Shown: piece after piece, positions 17,076-25,174 of the stretch
Layout of the letters: each line of letters opens with the position of its first letter
How positions within the stretch are numbered: the stretch's first letter is position 1
Origin: Acidobacteriaceae bacterium
GTDB taxonomy: Bacteria > Acidobacteriota > Terriglobia > Terriglobales > Acidobacteriaceae
NCBI GenBank assembly: GCA_003132405.1
Contig: PKXQ01000079.1
Coordinates: 58,309-122,308, forward strand
Direction: 5' to 3'
DNA: 64,000 nt
Notes under the pieces: model-generated
Database searches by the model: none
What the model was told of the DNA's origin: nothing
The model's input: only the letters and a program-made list of their open reading frames with translations
Translations under genes and position numbers: made by a program

Positions 17076-18704
17076 CTAAACTCCGACGGGGAAGGGCTTG
17101 GTGTGACGCTCGGAGCCTACGGCTAGTCCGGCGAAGCGGCCTTGTAGAAGCGACATCAGGCCGGTGACCCAGTAGCCCAATACGAATAACAATAGGAACG
17201 GAACGGTGAAGTAGTTCTCATTAGTGATGGCGTAATAGATCGCCAGCGCGAAATAAGTTCCGATCAGGAGTTCTATCCACGGAACCCATCCCAGACGCTT
17301 GCGATATTTTGCTCCGAGAACCTTGTCCTTCTTGGATTCGACGCGATATTTGGGAGTGCGGGCGAAAGCGGTCTGTTTGCCAATCACCGCTTCGAGCACG
17401 GCAATTGTGTTGGTAACGGTTAAGCCGATTCCCAGTGCCATCAGAAGCGGTAGATAGAGGACGGCTCGCGGCCAGTTCTTTGGGAAGAGCTCTTTTTGCG
17501 AAACGAGATAGAAACTGGAAATGGAAAAGGTCGACGCCATGAAGAGGGGAAGGTCGATGTAAAGCATCTGGAACCATCCCTGGTAGAAGCGGATGATCAT
17601 GGCGGGCATCAGCAAAACCGAGAGGATGATCATCAGCGGATAGCTGAAGTTTGCGGTCAGGTGATACCACGCTTCGATTTTCTGATGGCGCGAGACGTCG
17701 CTCTTTAATACTTTGGGAAGGATTTTTTTCGAAACTTGGATCAAGCCTTTGGCCCAGCGCGCCTGCTGCGTCTTGAATGCGGTCATTTCCACCGGCAACT
17801 CCGCGGGGCATTCGACGTCTTGGAGATAGACAAACTTCCATCCTTTTAATTGGGCGCGGTAGGAGAGGTCGGTGTCTTCGGTGAGCGTGTCGTGCTCCCA
17901 ACCGCCGGCTTCGTCGATAGCGCTCCGACGCCACATGCCCGCGGTGCCGTTGAAGTTAAAGAAAACGCCGCTGCGGGAGCGGCCGGAATGTTCGAGGACG
18001 AAATGGCCGTCGAGCAGAATGGCTTCGACCTCGGTGAGAACCGAGTAGTGGCGGTTGATGTGCGTCCAGCGAGTTTGAACCATGCCGACTTTTGGATCGG
18101 TGAAGTGGTGCACGCACTTCAGCAGAAAGTCGGGCGGCGGAACAAAGTCGGCGTCAAAGATGGCGACGAATTCGCCCTTGGCGGTTTTCAGGCCAGCTTC
18201 AAGTGCTCCGGCCTTAAAGCCCTCGCGATTGGTGCGGTGCAGATAGACGACGGGATTTCCGAGAGCGGCGTAGCGATCGACCAGGGCGCGCGCGACATCC
18301 ACGGTTTCGTCGGTTGAGTCGTCGAGCAACTGGATGTCGAGCTTGTCTTTCGGGTAATCAAGGCGGCAGACGGCGTCAAGCAGGCGGTCGACGACATATT
18401 GTTCGTTAAAGATCGGCAATTGGGCGGTGACGCGTGGCAGGTTTTCGAAGCGAGCCGCCGGTTCGGTAGTTTTGTTTTTCTTGTGCTTGTAATAAAGGTA
18501 GACGAGCCAGTAGCGGTGCCCGCCATAGGCCGCGAGTATTACGAGAACGATGAAATAGGGAATCAGCAGCGCCAGATCGAAGGCATTGACCTGGTAGAGA
18601 CCTTGGAAAGTTTTGTCCAGAAAATGCTGGCGGAGGTAGGGGCCCAAGCCTTTGGTGGCGAGAAACAAAGCGAAGGACGGCGGGGAAGTAGGCGTCAGAT
18701 GCAT
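17076..18704 (-). CDS. membrane glycosyltransferase family 2 (cellulose-synthase-like)
   Basis: 542 aa. A processive-type GT2 with N-terminal membrane helices around 42-70, a cytoplasmic catalytic domain, then several C-terminal helices (about 340-530). All catalytic signatures are visible: LLDDSTDET (Asp128-129), FDADFVPP (184-186), TEDTDLSYR and QQARWAKGL (the QxxRW motif). The family transfers a sugar from a nucleotide donor to a growing chain or a lipid. Substrate cannot be told from sequence; a beta-glucan or mannan-like product is typical of close relatives. No BcsB/BcsC or PilZ domain is nearby, so ordinary cellulose synthesis is unlikely. Confidence 0.88.
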   Translation of the reverse strand: MHLTPTSPPSFALFLATKGLGPYLRQHFLDKTFQGLYQVNAFDLALLIPYFIVLVILAAYGGHRYWLVYLYYKHKKNKTTEPAARFENLPRVTAQLPIFNEQYVVDRLLDAVCRLDYPKDKLDIQLLDDSTDETVDVARALVDRYAALGNPVVYLHRTNREGFKAGALEAGLKTAKGEFVAIFDADFVPPPDFLLKCVHHFTDPKVGMVQTRWTHINRHYSVLTEVEAILLDGHFVLEHSGRSRSGVFFNFNGTAGMWRRSAIDEAGGWEHDTLTEDTDLSYRAQLKGWKFVYLQDVECPAELPVEMTAFKTQQARWAKGLIQVSKKILPKVLKSDVSRHQKIEAWYHLTANFSYPLMIILSVLLMPAMIIRFYQGWFQMLYIDLPLFMASTFSISSFYLVSQKELFPKNWPRAVLYLPLLMALGIGLTVTNTIAVLEAVIGKQTAFARTPKYRVESKKDKVLGAKYRKRLGWVPWIELLIGTYFALAIYYAITNENYFTVPFLLLFVLGYWVTGLMSLLQGRFAGLAVGSERHTKPFPVGV

Positions 18705-18753
18705 GAAGTCAGCTGGACTATGAAGCGGCGGCGAAGACCGCAGTCTAAGAATT

Positions 18754-18834
18754 GTAACTGATTGGTCGCTGGTCGTTCGTCGTTGGCAAACTCCGCGAGC
18801 GACAAACGACTAACGATCAGCGACCAATTGTTAC
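18754..18834. repeat. inverted repeat of heptamers at a gene end
   Basis: Arms at 18754-18786 and 18799-18834 face each other and begin and end with GTAAC / GTTAC. Each is a degenerate heptamer tandem (GGTCGCT, GGTCGTT, CGTCGTT; and CGACAAA, CGACTAA, CGATCAG, CGACCAA). The right arm contains the TAA stop of the upstream exported protein gene. A long stem would form in its transcript. Confidence 0.7.
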
Positions 18835-20552
18835 ACCTCGGCTGCCGGACTCAGTCTCAGCTCGACTTTCTGACTGGAGCCTTCTTCCACCTTGAGCGTC
18901 GTGCCATTGGCTTCCTGCGACCTCAGAAAGTCGGGATCGCGCCAGAGGTCCTCGTCGACATCTTGCCAGGCATAGAGAGTGTAGGTGCCCGGAGCCAGGC
19001 CGCGAATGATGAAATGGCCATGCTGATCGCTCGATCCGGTGCCGAAGCGATCAGGGATCTTGCGGTATTTTTCTTCGGGCACGGCCACGACGGTAGCGTT
19101 GGGCACGGGATGATCGTTGTCTATATCTTTTTCTTTTTCGACAACCTCACCTTCGATGATGCCTCCCCGTGAACTCAGCCGCAGATCGAGCGAGCCTGGA
19201 CCGCTTGCAGCGAATCCGGTGGCTACATCTCGACCGGCGAGGGTTACGGATTTCACGTAGAAATTGCCCTGCGCGGCGCTTCCGAAGACTTGCGCAATGT
19301 AATTGCCCGGGTTCACATCCTTCCACTGGAAGTACCCCTGCCGATCGACTTGGGCGTTCGTGCCAAAAAAGTCCTGTGACATGAAGAAGCCTGGATCTTC
19401 AGGCAATTCGGCCTGGCGCAGGTTTACCACGAATTGCGTAGGCTCTACTGCCGCGGTGCTTTCGATCAAGAGATGGCCCGAGATTGTGAAAGAAGGTTGG
19501 GGGACGAGCTTTACGCCCTCCACGTCAGCGGCGGCGACGTTGAGATCCTGGTGCGCGGTCAGTGCCTGGGGTCCCGATTCAGTCGCCACTTTCATAATGT
19601 AGGATCCGGGCGCGACGCCACGGATTTCGAATTGGCCATCCGGTCCTATCTCACTAGTATTTGCCCGCATCGAATCGCCCGCCTTTGAGAACAACTCGAC
19701 GGCTGGTTTCTGTCCGGCGGGGATACCGGTCACAGTGCCGCGGATGCGATAGGTTCTCTGCGGCACCAGTGTGAGGTTGACGAGGATCTCATCGGCGGCC
19801 TTTACCTCGACGGGCGCGGCCTGTGCGGGATCGTTGGTTCCGGGATAGTAGGTGGCGAGGTAGCGAGTGTCGGGCGACTCGGCTGAGTTGCCGTTTCCGG
19901 CAGCGGTCGAGGGCGACTTTTCCGACGCCTTTTCGTAATCGCGAAAGTCCGGAGGCGGCATGGCCAAGACTGTGTACTGGCCGGGAAACAGGCCGGCGAG
20001 GCGGTATTCGCCGAGGTCGTGGGTGGCATTGCTGGAGACGGCTTCACGCGTAGTTTTGCCCGGTTTTTTCCGGAGCGCAAAGATTCTCACGCCGGACACG
20101 GGATCGCCATCTTCGTCTATGATGCGGCCGGTGATGGTGGCGGTGGGCAACATGCGGAAGAGCAGGTCTTCCACCGACGTCCCGGCTTGAATGGTGATTA
20201 CGTTGACGTCGGACTTGCGGCCGCGGTTGTTGACTCCTACGAATCCTGTGCGCTCGAGAAAGATACTATAGCGGCCGGGAACGACGCCTTCGACGCGGAA
20301 ATGGCCGTCGGCTTCGGTCGAAGCGGTGTAGCTTTCACCTTGTGCTTCGGCGACGACCTGTATCAGAACTTTTTTGAGCGGCAGGCTGCCGGGGTCTTTT
20401 ATTACAGTGCCTGCGATGGACGACATTTTCGCCGCGGGCACGGAGTCTTGGGCGCTGGAGAGCAAGCAGGCGCCTACAAGAAAGAAGACGATCGCGAGGC
20501 AGCGGGTTATTAAGGTCGAGAACGCAAGTCTATGGCCCAAGCCGATTGTCAT
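18831..20552 (-). CDS. exported protein with repeated carboxypeptidase-regulatory-like domains
   Basis: About 573 aa from the ATG giving MTIGLGHRLAFSTLI. The signal peptide continues through a hydrophobic stretch to SSAQDS. At least four Ig/transthyretin-like regulatory modules follow, recognised by repeats such as SSIAGTVIKDPGSLPLKKV, TGRIIDEDGDPVSGVRIFAL, GQFEIRGVAPGSYI and GHFIIRGLAPGTYTLYAWQ. No peptidase domain is present. Such proteins are presumed to bind or scaffold in the envelope. The chosen ATG lies in the end of a dispersed repeat (GGGATGAC), so the start may have been contributed by that element. The stop lies in another repeat. Confidence 0.75.
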   Translation of the reverse strand: MTIGLGHRLAFSTLITRCLAIVFFLVGACLLSSAQDSVPAAKMSSIAGTVIKDPGSLPLKKVLIQVVAEAQGESYTASTEADGHFRVEGVVPGRYSIFLERTGFVGVNNRGRKSDVNVITIQAGTSVEDLLFRMLPTATITGRIIDEDGDPVSGVRIFALRKKPGKTTREAVSSNATHDLGEYRLAGLFPGQYTVLAMPPPDFRDYEKASEKSPSTAAGNGNSAESPDTRYLATYYPGTNDPAQAAPVEVKAADEILVNLTLVPQRTYRIRGTVTGIPAGQKPAVELFSKAGDSMRANTSEIGPDGQFEIRGVAPGSYIMKVATESGPQALTAHQDLNVAAADVEGVKLVPQPSFTISGHLLIESTAAVEPTQFVVNLRQAELPEDPGFFMSQDFFGTNAQVDRQGYFQWKDVNPGNYIAQVFGSAAQGNFYVKSVTLAGRDVATGFAASGPGSLDLRLSSRGGIIEGEVVEKEKDIDNDHPVPNATVVAVPEEKYRKIPDRFGTGSSDQHGHFIIRGLAPGTYTLYAWQDVDEDLWRDPDFLRSQEANGTTLKVEEGSSQKVELRLSPAAEV

Positions 20553-20633
20553 CCCGTCCTTGATCTCGTCGAAGGGGAAGGACCTGTGTAGCGTCCGCGG
20601 AATGCATAGGTCTTTCGCTTCGCTCAAGATGAC
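20548..20633. repeat. dispersed palindromic element, GTCAT...ATGAC
   Basis: An 86-base element with facing arms. It begins GTCATCCCGTCCTTGATC and ends with TTCGCTTCGCTCAAGATGAC, and it has AGGACCT and AGGTC near the middle. Partial copies with the same core (GTCATCC, GAGCGAAGCGA, GGAYCT) occur at 30099-30126 and 62049-62081, with a shorter similarity at 56419-56441. No transposase is seen; a MITE- or REP-like unit is the likely class. Confidence 0.6.
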
Positions 20634-20672
20634 AAATCACATGACAGATCGGATGACAGTTCAAAGTTGAGT

Positions 20673-21719
20673 TCAGTTCAGAAAATATTGCCGGTACAGC
20701 GTGTCGCGTTGCGCTGGGCGAAAGCCCGCATCGCGTATGATGCGGCGCAATTCTTCTTCGGTTGTGCAGTTGGTCACGCCCGCGGCGCGGACTACATTTT
20801 CTTCCAGCATGACGGAGCCTACGTCATTGCCGCCGAAGCGCAAGCCCATCTGACAGACTTTTAATCCTTGCGTCACCCAGCTGGATTGCACGTTCAGGAA
20901 ATTCGAAAGATAGAGCCGCGATATCGCCAGCACCTTTAAATATTCGACGGCAGTGGCCTCATCCCATTTGCGTCCGCCGAGGGCGGTGTGCTGCGGCTGG
21001 AAGCTCCAGGGGATGAAGGCGGTGAAGCCGCCCGTCTCTTGCTGCAAATCGTAGAGAACCTGAAAGTGATTGATGCGGTGCTCGATGGACTCGCCAACGC
21101 CAAACATCATGGTGGCAGTTGTGCGCATGCCGAGCTGGTGCGCGGTGCGATGGACTTCCAGCCAATCGGCGGTCAGGCACTTCAGGCGCGCGATTTTGTA
21201 GCGTACTTCGTCGTCGAGAATCTCGGCGCCGCCGCCGGGGATGGAATCGAGGCCAGCGTCGCGCAGGCGCGCAATCGTATCGCGGATGGTGAGGTTGCTG
21301 TACTCGGCAATCGCGAGGATTTCGGAGGCGGAGTAGCAGTGGAGATGAACTTTGGGAAAGCGCTGCTTGATGCCGCTGAGCATCTTTTCGTGCCAGTCGA
21401 TCTTAAGATCGGGATGCAGGCCTCCCTGCATCAGCACGCCGGTGCCGCCGAGTTCGACGGTTTCGCGGATTTTTTCGTAGATGGTGTCGAAGTCGAGGAT
21501 GTAGCCTTCTTTTGCGGCAGGGCCTTTTAACGGGCGATAGAAGGCGCAGAAGGTGCAGTATTCTGTGCAGAAGTTCGTGTAATTAATGTTGCGGTCGATG
21601 ATGTAGGTCACGGTGCCTTCGGGATGAAGCTGGCGGCGAACCGAGTCCGCCTCCATGCCGATGCCGATCAGGTCATCGGAGCGAAACATCTCCAGCGCTT
21701 GCTGTTTGGTCAGGGACAT
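20673..21719 (-). CDS. mqnC: dehypoxanthine futalosine cyclase (radical SAM)
   Basis: 348 aa from ATG (MSLTKQQALEMF), with GGAG eight bases upstream; a GTG three codons earlier is an alternative. A radical SAM enzyme of the futalosine menaquinone pathway that closes the ring of dehypoxanthine futalosine. The cluster cysteines sit in NYTNFCTEYCTFCAFYR (Cys51, 55, 58). This NYTN...CxFCAFYR form is typical of MqnC and not of the related MqnE. IPGGGAEILDDEVR and IPWSFQPQHTALGG also fit. mqnA lies 0.8 kb upstream on the same strand and mqnD at 29 kb. Confidence 0.92.
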   Translation of the reverse strand: MSLTKQQALEMFRSDDLIGIGMEADSVRRQLHPEGTVTYIIDRNINYTNFCTEYCTFCAFYRPLKGPAAKEGYILDFDTIYEKIRETVELGGTGVLMQGGLHPDLKIDWHEKMLSGIKQRFPKVHLHCYSASEILAIAEYSNLTIRDTIARLRDAGLDSIPGGGAEILDDEVRYKIARLKCLTADWLEVHRTAHQLGMRTTATMMFGVGESIEHRINHFQVLYDLQQETGGFTAFIPWSFQPQHTALGGRKWDEATAVEYLKVLAISRLYLSNFLNVQSSWVTQGLKVCQMGLRFGGNDVGSVMLEENVVRAAGVTNCTTEEELRRIIRDAGFRPAQRDTLYRQYFLN

Positions 21720-21759
21720 TCTTTCCACTCCACGGTAAAGGTTATTTTAGCTGGAGGGC

Positions 21760-21805
21760 ACCCTAATTCACCACAGAGGACACGAAGTAACACGAAGGTT
21801 TAAGG
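21760..21805. repeat. short-period intergenic sequence
   Basis: The gap between the VTT gene and mqnC includes ACACGAAGTA followed by ACACGAAGG after a CACAGAGG motif. Similar CACAGAGGACACGAAG strings are common in intergenic DNA of several soil phyla. Function unknown. Confidence 0.35.
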
Positions 21806-21806
21806 C

Positions 21807-22481
21807 TTACGCGGTTCGGCGGCGAACCTGGGGTTGCGGGCGGGGGATTTTGGGCTGGTCGCCCTTCTGACTGCGTTTGTACTGATACAGGCCGTAGAGG
21901 CCACCGGCTAGCGAAAAAACGATCAGGACGATCATTACGGGCCAGTAGTATTGCGAAAAGAACTTCACGATGCTTCGTCCGTAGTGGTAGCCGAGATAAC
22001 CGAGGATGGTGAACCGAATGCCGCGCCCGACGGCCAGAGCAGTCAGAAACTTCCTGGTTGGGTATTGCAGGGCACCCGCAGCCAAAAGCATGGGGGTAAT
22101 CGGAAATGGCGGCGGAAGGATGGCAGGGATGGCGACCGCAGCGAATCCCCAGCGTTCAAAAATCGCGTAGACTTTTTTTGCTCTTTTCTGCGAGAACCTT
22201 TTTTCCAGCGTTTCCTTGCCGCCTTTGCGCGCCATGCGATACGTCAGATAGCCGCCGAGGATGGCTCCGGCGGTCGCCATGATGGTGTAGTAGAACCACG
22301 GTTCGCGACGGTGGGCAGCGAGCAGAATGGTGACAACGTCGGTGCTGCCGGGCAGAGGGATGAGCGAGTTATCGGCAATGCCCAGCAGAATGAGGCCCGG
22401 GCCGCCGAGATGGATCAGCCAGCGCATGGCGGTCTTTTTCGTCACGAGCAGGATGATCGCAAACCAGTGCATGATCCTCAT
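21807..22481 (-). CDS. DedA/VTT-domain inner-membrane protein
   Basis: About 224 aa from MRIMHWFAII; a TTG ten codons earlier keeps the frame open. It has several hydrophobic helices and the VTT/SNARE-associated signature region (PGSTDVVTILLAAHRREPWFYY, then GAILGGYLTYRMARKGG, with FERWGFAAVAIPAILPPPFPI). DedA-family proteins are thought to be proton-linked membrane flippases; relatives recycle undecaprenyl phosphate or affect membrane-potential homeostasis. The C-terminus is a basic cytoplasmic tail. It lies between mqnA and mqnC, but nothing suggests a role in menaquinone synthesis. Confidence 0.8.
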   Translation of the reverse strand: MRIMHWFAIILLVTKKTAMRWLIHLGGPGLILLGIADNSLIPLPGSTDVVTILLAAHRREPWFYYTIMATAGAILGGYLTYRMARKGGKETLEKRFSQKRAKKVYAIFERWGFAAVAIPAILPPPFPITPMLLAAGALQYPTRKFLTALAVGRGIRFTILGYLGYHYGRSIVKFFSQYYWPVMIVLIVFSLAGGLYGLYQYKRSQKGDQPKIPRPQPQVRRRTA

Positions 22482-22545
22482 TAGAGCAGGTTTGCGGCTG
22501 ACGAGTTGCAATCTAAAAGGCTATGGCTTTGGTTGAGACAAAAGT

Positions 22546-23439
22546 TTACAGAAATCGAAGTTCAGGTGCGGGTGGAAGGGCTCCGATTTCGGCGGCGAGG
22601 CGGTAGTAGAGCTGAAGGCCATCGAGGCAGGGAGGGTCGAGATAATAATGGATGTTTTGCGTGAGGTAGACGCGGATCGCCTCGATGTTGATGCCGAGGC
22701 GCGGCGCCCACTCCTGGGCGATGGCTTCGAGATTTTTTGCCGACAGGCCGTGATCGCGCGACTGCTTGAATACTTGTGCGATGGCGCGGGCATCTCGCCC
22801 TTCGAGCGCTTGCTGGCGGATGGCCCAGAAGGCGAAGACGAAGGACTTTCCGGTGCGCTCAACCCACTCTTCCGCGAGGTCTAAACTGAAGTAGCGGGTG
22901 CGGTCGATTTGCAGGGCCGGGTCTCCTATGAGTACAGCCGCGTCGCACGCGTCGGGCGTTGTTTGGTCGAGCATAGCATCGAGATTCGGAGCCATTGGCT
23001 TATAGTCGCGCGCTCCGCCGAGCCACTTGGCAAAGAGAATCTTGGCTAGCGCAACTGAGGTCATCGAAGAAGTGTCGAGCGCAACGGTGCGGACGCGCTT
23101 CAACCATTTTTCTTTTGATAATGGATCTTGCGACGAGTGCTCGATCGGTGTTTTATTTGGCGTTTTGCTGACGAGAAGGATCGAGCGCACCGCGCGGCGG
23201 GCAGCGATGGCTACGTCGGGGATGATGACGAGATCCGGGACGCTGGCATAGGCTGCGGCGGGGATGATGCCAATATCAGCCGTACCCGCGCGCAGCGCCT
23301 CGGCGCAGGCGGAGGGAATGGTGTAGGAAATGTCGTAATCCGAAACGTGGTCGGCGTTCGCCTCTTCGTGCTCAAAATCCCACATGAGAGGAGCCGTGTT
23401 CAGGTAGGAAATGGCTGAGATCTTTAAGCGGCTCATCAC
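22546..23439 (-). CDS. mqnA: chorismate dehydratase, futalosine menaquinone pathway
   Basis: 297 aa. MqnA dehydrates chorismate to 3-enolpyruvylbenzoate, the entry step of futalosine menaquinone synthesis. It has the periplasmic-binding-protein-like fold used by MqnA and MqnD, with the start RLKISAISYLNTAPLMWDF, then YTIPSACAEALRAGTADIGIIPAAAYA and VALDTSSMTSVALAKIL. Two adjacent Met codons make the exact start ambiguous by one residue. The gene is divergent from dprA with a short gap. With mqnC and mqnD in the same 10 kb it indicates that the organism uses menaquinone. Confidence 0.92.
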   Translation of the reverse strand: MMSRLKISAISYLNTAPLMWDFEHEEANADHVSDYDISYTIPSACAEALRAGTADIGIIPAAAYASVPDLVIIPDVAIAARRAVRSILLVSKTPNKTPIEHSSQDPLSKEKWLKRVRTVALDTSSMTSVALAKILFAKWLGGARDYKPMAPNLDAMLDQTTPDACDAAVLIGDPALQIDRTRYFSLDLAEEWVERTGKSFVFAFWAIRQQALEGRDARAIAQVFKQSRDHGLSAKNLEAIAQEWAPRLGINIEAIRVYLTQNIHYYLDPPCLDGLQLYYRLAAEIGALPPAPELRFL

Positions 23440-23514
23440 TTTGCGAATTGTACCAAAGGCGGTGTGAGCGGCATCCTTGACAGAGTTTTCGATGGCGGAC
23501 TAGGGTCGCGCAGT

Positions 23515-24699
23515 ATGGCTAATAAGGTTGGCATTTCTGGCGTGGCTGTCGCCGCGCCCAATCCCGCTTCGCATCAAGGCCTCTATTGGCTCGCGCTGGC
23601 GTTGACCGAGGGATTGGGCCCCACGCGCATCAGGAAAATGATCGAGCAGTTTGGCACAGCGGAGCGGGTTTTTCAGGCTAGCCTGACGGAACTCGAAGCG
23701 ACAGGGATGCGCGCCGTTTCGGCGCAATCGCTGGCCACAGGAAAGTCGCTTGAACTGGCGCAGGCGGAATGCGCGAAGGCGAGCGATGCGGGTGCAAGAA
23801 TCGTTGCGCTCAGCGATTCTGAATATCCGGCGCGACTCAAAGAAATTTACGATCCTCCGGTAATTTTGTTTGTTAAAGGAAACGTCGAGATGCTGGCTCA
23901 GCCCAGTATAGCGATGGTCGGGACACGGCATCCGACGCCTTATGGCAGCGCCATGGCGGAGCGCCTCTCGACTGACCTCGCGGCTCGCGGATTGGTTATC
24001 ATCAGCGGACTGGCGCGCGGCATCGATACGGCCTCGCATCGCGGCGCAGTCGCGGCGAAAGGGAAAACTGTTGGCGTGCTCGGCACGGGAATCGACATTA
24101 TGTATCCCAAGGAAAACACGCGGCTCACGGAGCAGATTGTGGCTCTTGGAGGGGCGCTCGTGACCGAGTTTCCGGTGGGAACGCCGCCGACGCCGCAGAA
24201 TTTTCCCATTCGCAACCGGATCATCAGCGGCATGTCGGCGGGCGTGCTGGTGGTGGAAGCGGCGGAATATAGCGGCACGCGCATTACTTCGCGTCTTGCG
24301 CTCGAACAGAACCGCGATGTTTACGCGGTTCCGGGCAATGTAACCAACAAAAACGCGTGGGGGCCGAACACGCTGATCAAGCAGGGAGCGAAGCTTGTTG
24401 CCACGTGGGAGGACGTGTGGGAAGAGCTGCCGACAGATGTGCAGGTCGCGCTCGGCTCCATGCAGAATGAATCGCCGGAGCAGGAGACCGCATCTCTATT
24501 CCCGGACGAGGTGACCTCGCCGCACGAGAAAAACATCCTCAAGTTGCTGAAGGCTGATGAATCCACGCACATCGACGAATTAGTGGAATTGCTGGAGAAC
24601 GAAATGTCTCCCTCGGAAATCTTTGCCGCGCTGTTTGAGCTGGAGCTGAACGGGAAAGTGAAGCAGTTGCCGGGGAAGAATTTTGTGAAAAGCTTTTAG
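23515..24699 (+). CDS. dprA: DNA-processing protein DprA
   Basis: 394 aa from ATG (MANKVGISG); the frame is open to a GTG at 23464. DprA/Smf binds incoming single-stranded DNA and loads RecA during natural transformation. An N-terminal helix-hairpin-helix/SAM-like part (LALTEGLGPTRIRKMIEQFG) is followed by the Rossmann-like domain (MVGTRHPTPYGSAMAERL, IISGLARGIDTASHRGA, IMYPKENTRL, FPIRNRIISGMSAGVLVVEAA). A C-terminal winged-helix-like DprA domain ends the chain. The length is typical of the three-domain form. topA follows on the same strand, after the four-helix-bundle cassette. Confidence 0.95.
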   Translation: MANKVGISGVAVAAPNPASHQGLYWLALALTEGLGPTRIRKMIEQFGTAERVFQASLTELEATGMRAVSAQSLATGKSLELAQAECAKASDAGARIVALSDSEYPARLKEIYDPPVILFVKGNVEMLAQPSIAMVGTRHPTPYGSAMAERLSTDLAARGLVIISGLARGIDTASHRGAVAAKGKTVGVLGTGIDIMYPKENTRLTEQIVALGGALVTEFPVGTPPTPQNFPIRNRIISGMSAGVLVVEAAEYSGTRITSRLALEQNRDVYAVPGNVTNKNAWGPNTLIKQGAKLVATWEDVWEELPTDVQVALGSMQNESPEQETASLFPDEVTSPHEKNILKLLKADESTHIDELVELLENEMSPSEIFAALFELELNGKVKQLPGKNFVKSF

Positions 24700-24720
24700 C
24701 TCTCAGCTATCAGCTTTCAG
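24696..24720. repeat. left heptamer inverted repeat of the four-helix-bundle cassette
   Basis: A 25-base arm overlapping the dprA stop, made of CAGCTAT / CAGCTTT-type heptamers. Its reverse complement matches 25101-25125 at about 22 of 25 positions. The two arms enclose the four-helix-bundle gene. Confidence 0.7.
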
Positions 24721-24737
24721 TAAGAACGGAGGACTTC

Positions 24738-25097
24738 GTGCAGAGTTTTCGCAATCTTCGAGTTTGGGAAAAGTCACATCAGCTCACTTTGGATGTTTAC
24801 GCATCCAGCAAAACGTTTCCCCGCGATGAAGTATTCGGTCTGACAAGTCAGATGCGACGCACTTCGGCATCGATCGGGATGAACATCGCTGAAGGTTGCT
24901 GTCGTAAGGGCGATGCAGAGCTGAAGCGGTTTCTGCAGATTGCAATGGGGTCGGCAAGCGAACTCGAGTATCAACTTCTGTTGGCGCATGACTTGAATTA
25001 CCTACCCGAAGAGGGAGATGCAAGCCTTACGTCGCAGGTGACTGAAGTGAAGAAGATGCTCTCGTCGTTCATGCAAAAAGTGAAAGGGTCTGACTGA
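24738..25097 (+). CDS. four-helix-bundle protein (S23/IVS-type)
   Basis: 119 aa from a GTG with GGAGG six bases upstream. It has the typical family pattern: FRNLRVWEKSHQLTLDVY, FPRDEVFGLTSQMRRTSASI, NIAEGCCRKGDAELKRFLQIA and GSASELEYQLLLAHDL. These proteins are small four-helix bundles first noted in intervening sequences of bacterial 23S rRNA genes and also found as stand-alone genes; a relative (bAvd) assists diversity-generating retroelements. No reverse transcriptase is nearby. The gene is enclosed by inverted heptamer arms and inserted between dprA and topA, which suggests a small mobile or formerly mobile unit. Biochemical function unknown. Confidence 0.88.
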   Translation: MQSFRNLRVWEKSHQLTLDVYASSKTFPRDEVFGLTSQMRRTSASIGMNIAEGCCRKGDAELKRFLQIAMGSASELEYQLLLAHDLNYLPEEGDASLTSQVTEVKKMLSSFMQKVKGSD

Positions 25098-25128
25098 GGG
25101 CTGAGAGCTGATAGCTGACAGCTGACTG
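25094..25128. repeat. right heptamer inverted repeat of the four-helix-bundle cassette
   Basis: Five consecutive CTGANNG-type heptamers (CTGAGGG, CTGAGAG, CTGATAG, CTGACAG, CTGACTG). The array begins at the TGA of the four-helix-bundle gene and faces the left arm at 24696-24720. Pairing of the arms would put the whole gene in the loop of a long stem. Confidence 0.7.
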
Positions 25129-25174
25129 CAATTCGTGCTAGCTTCAATTTCAATACCGCCCCACTGAGGAGCCA

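Noticed and set aside
17076..18704. Bacterial cellulose synthase operon
   Set aside because: No BcsB, BcsC, BcsZ or PilZ domain is near; the GT2 stands alone.
24738..25097. Accessory gene of a diversity-generating retroelement
   Set aside because: The protein resembles bAvd at fold level, but no reverse transcriptase or variable/template repeat pair was seen nearby.
24696..25128. CRISPR-like array
   Set aside because: The repeats are 7 bases long, without unique spacers, and arranged in inverted arms around a gene.
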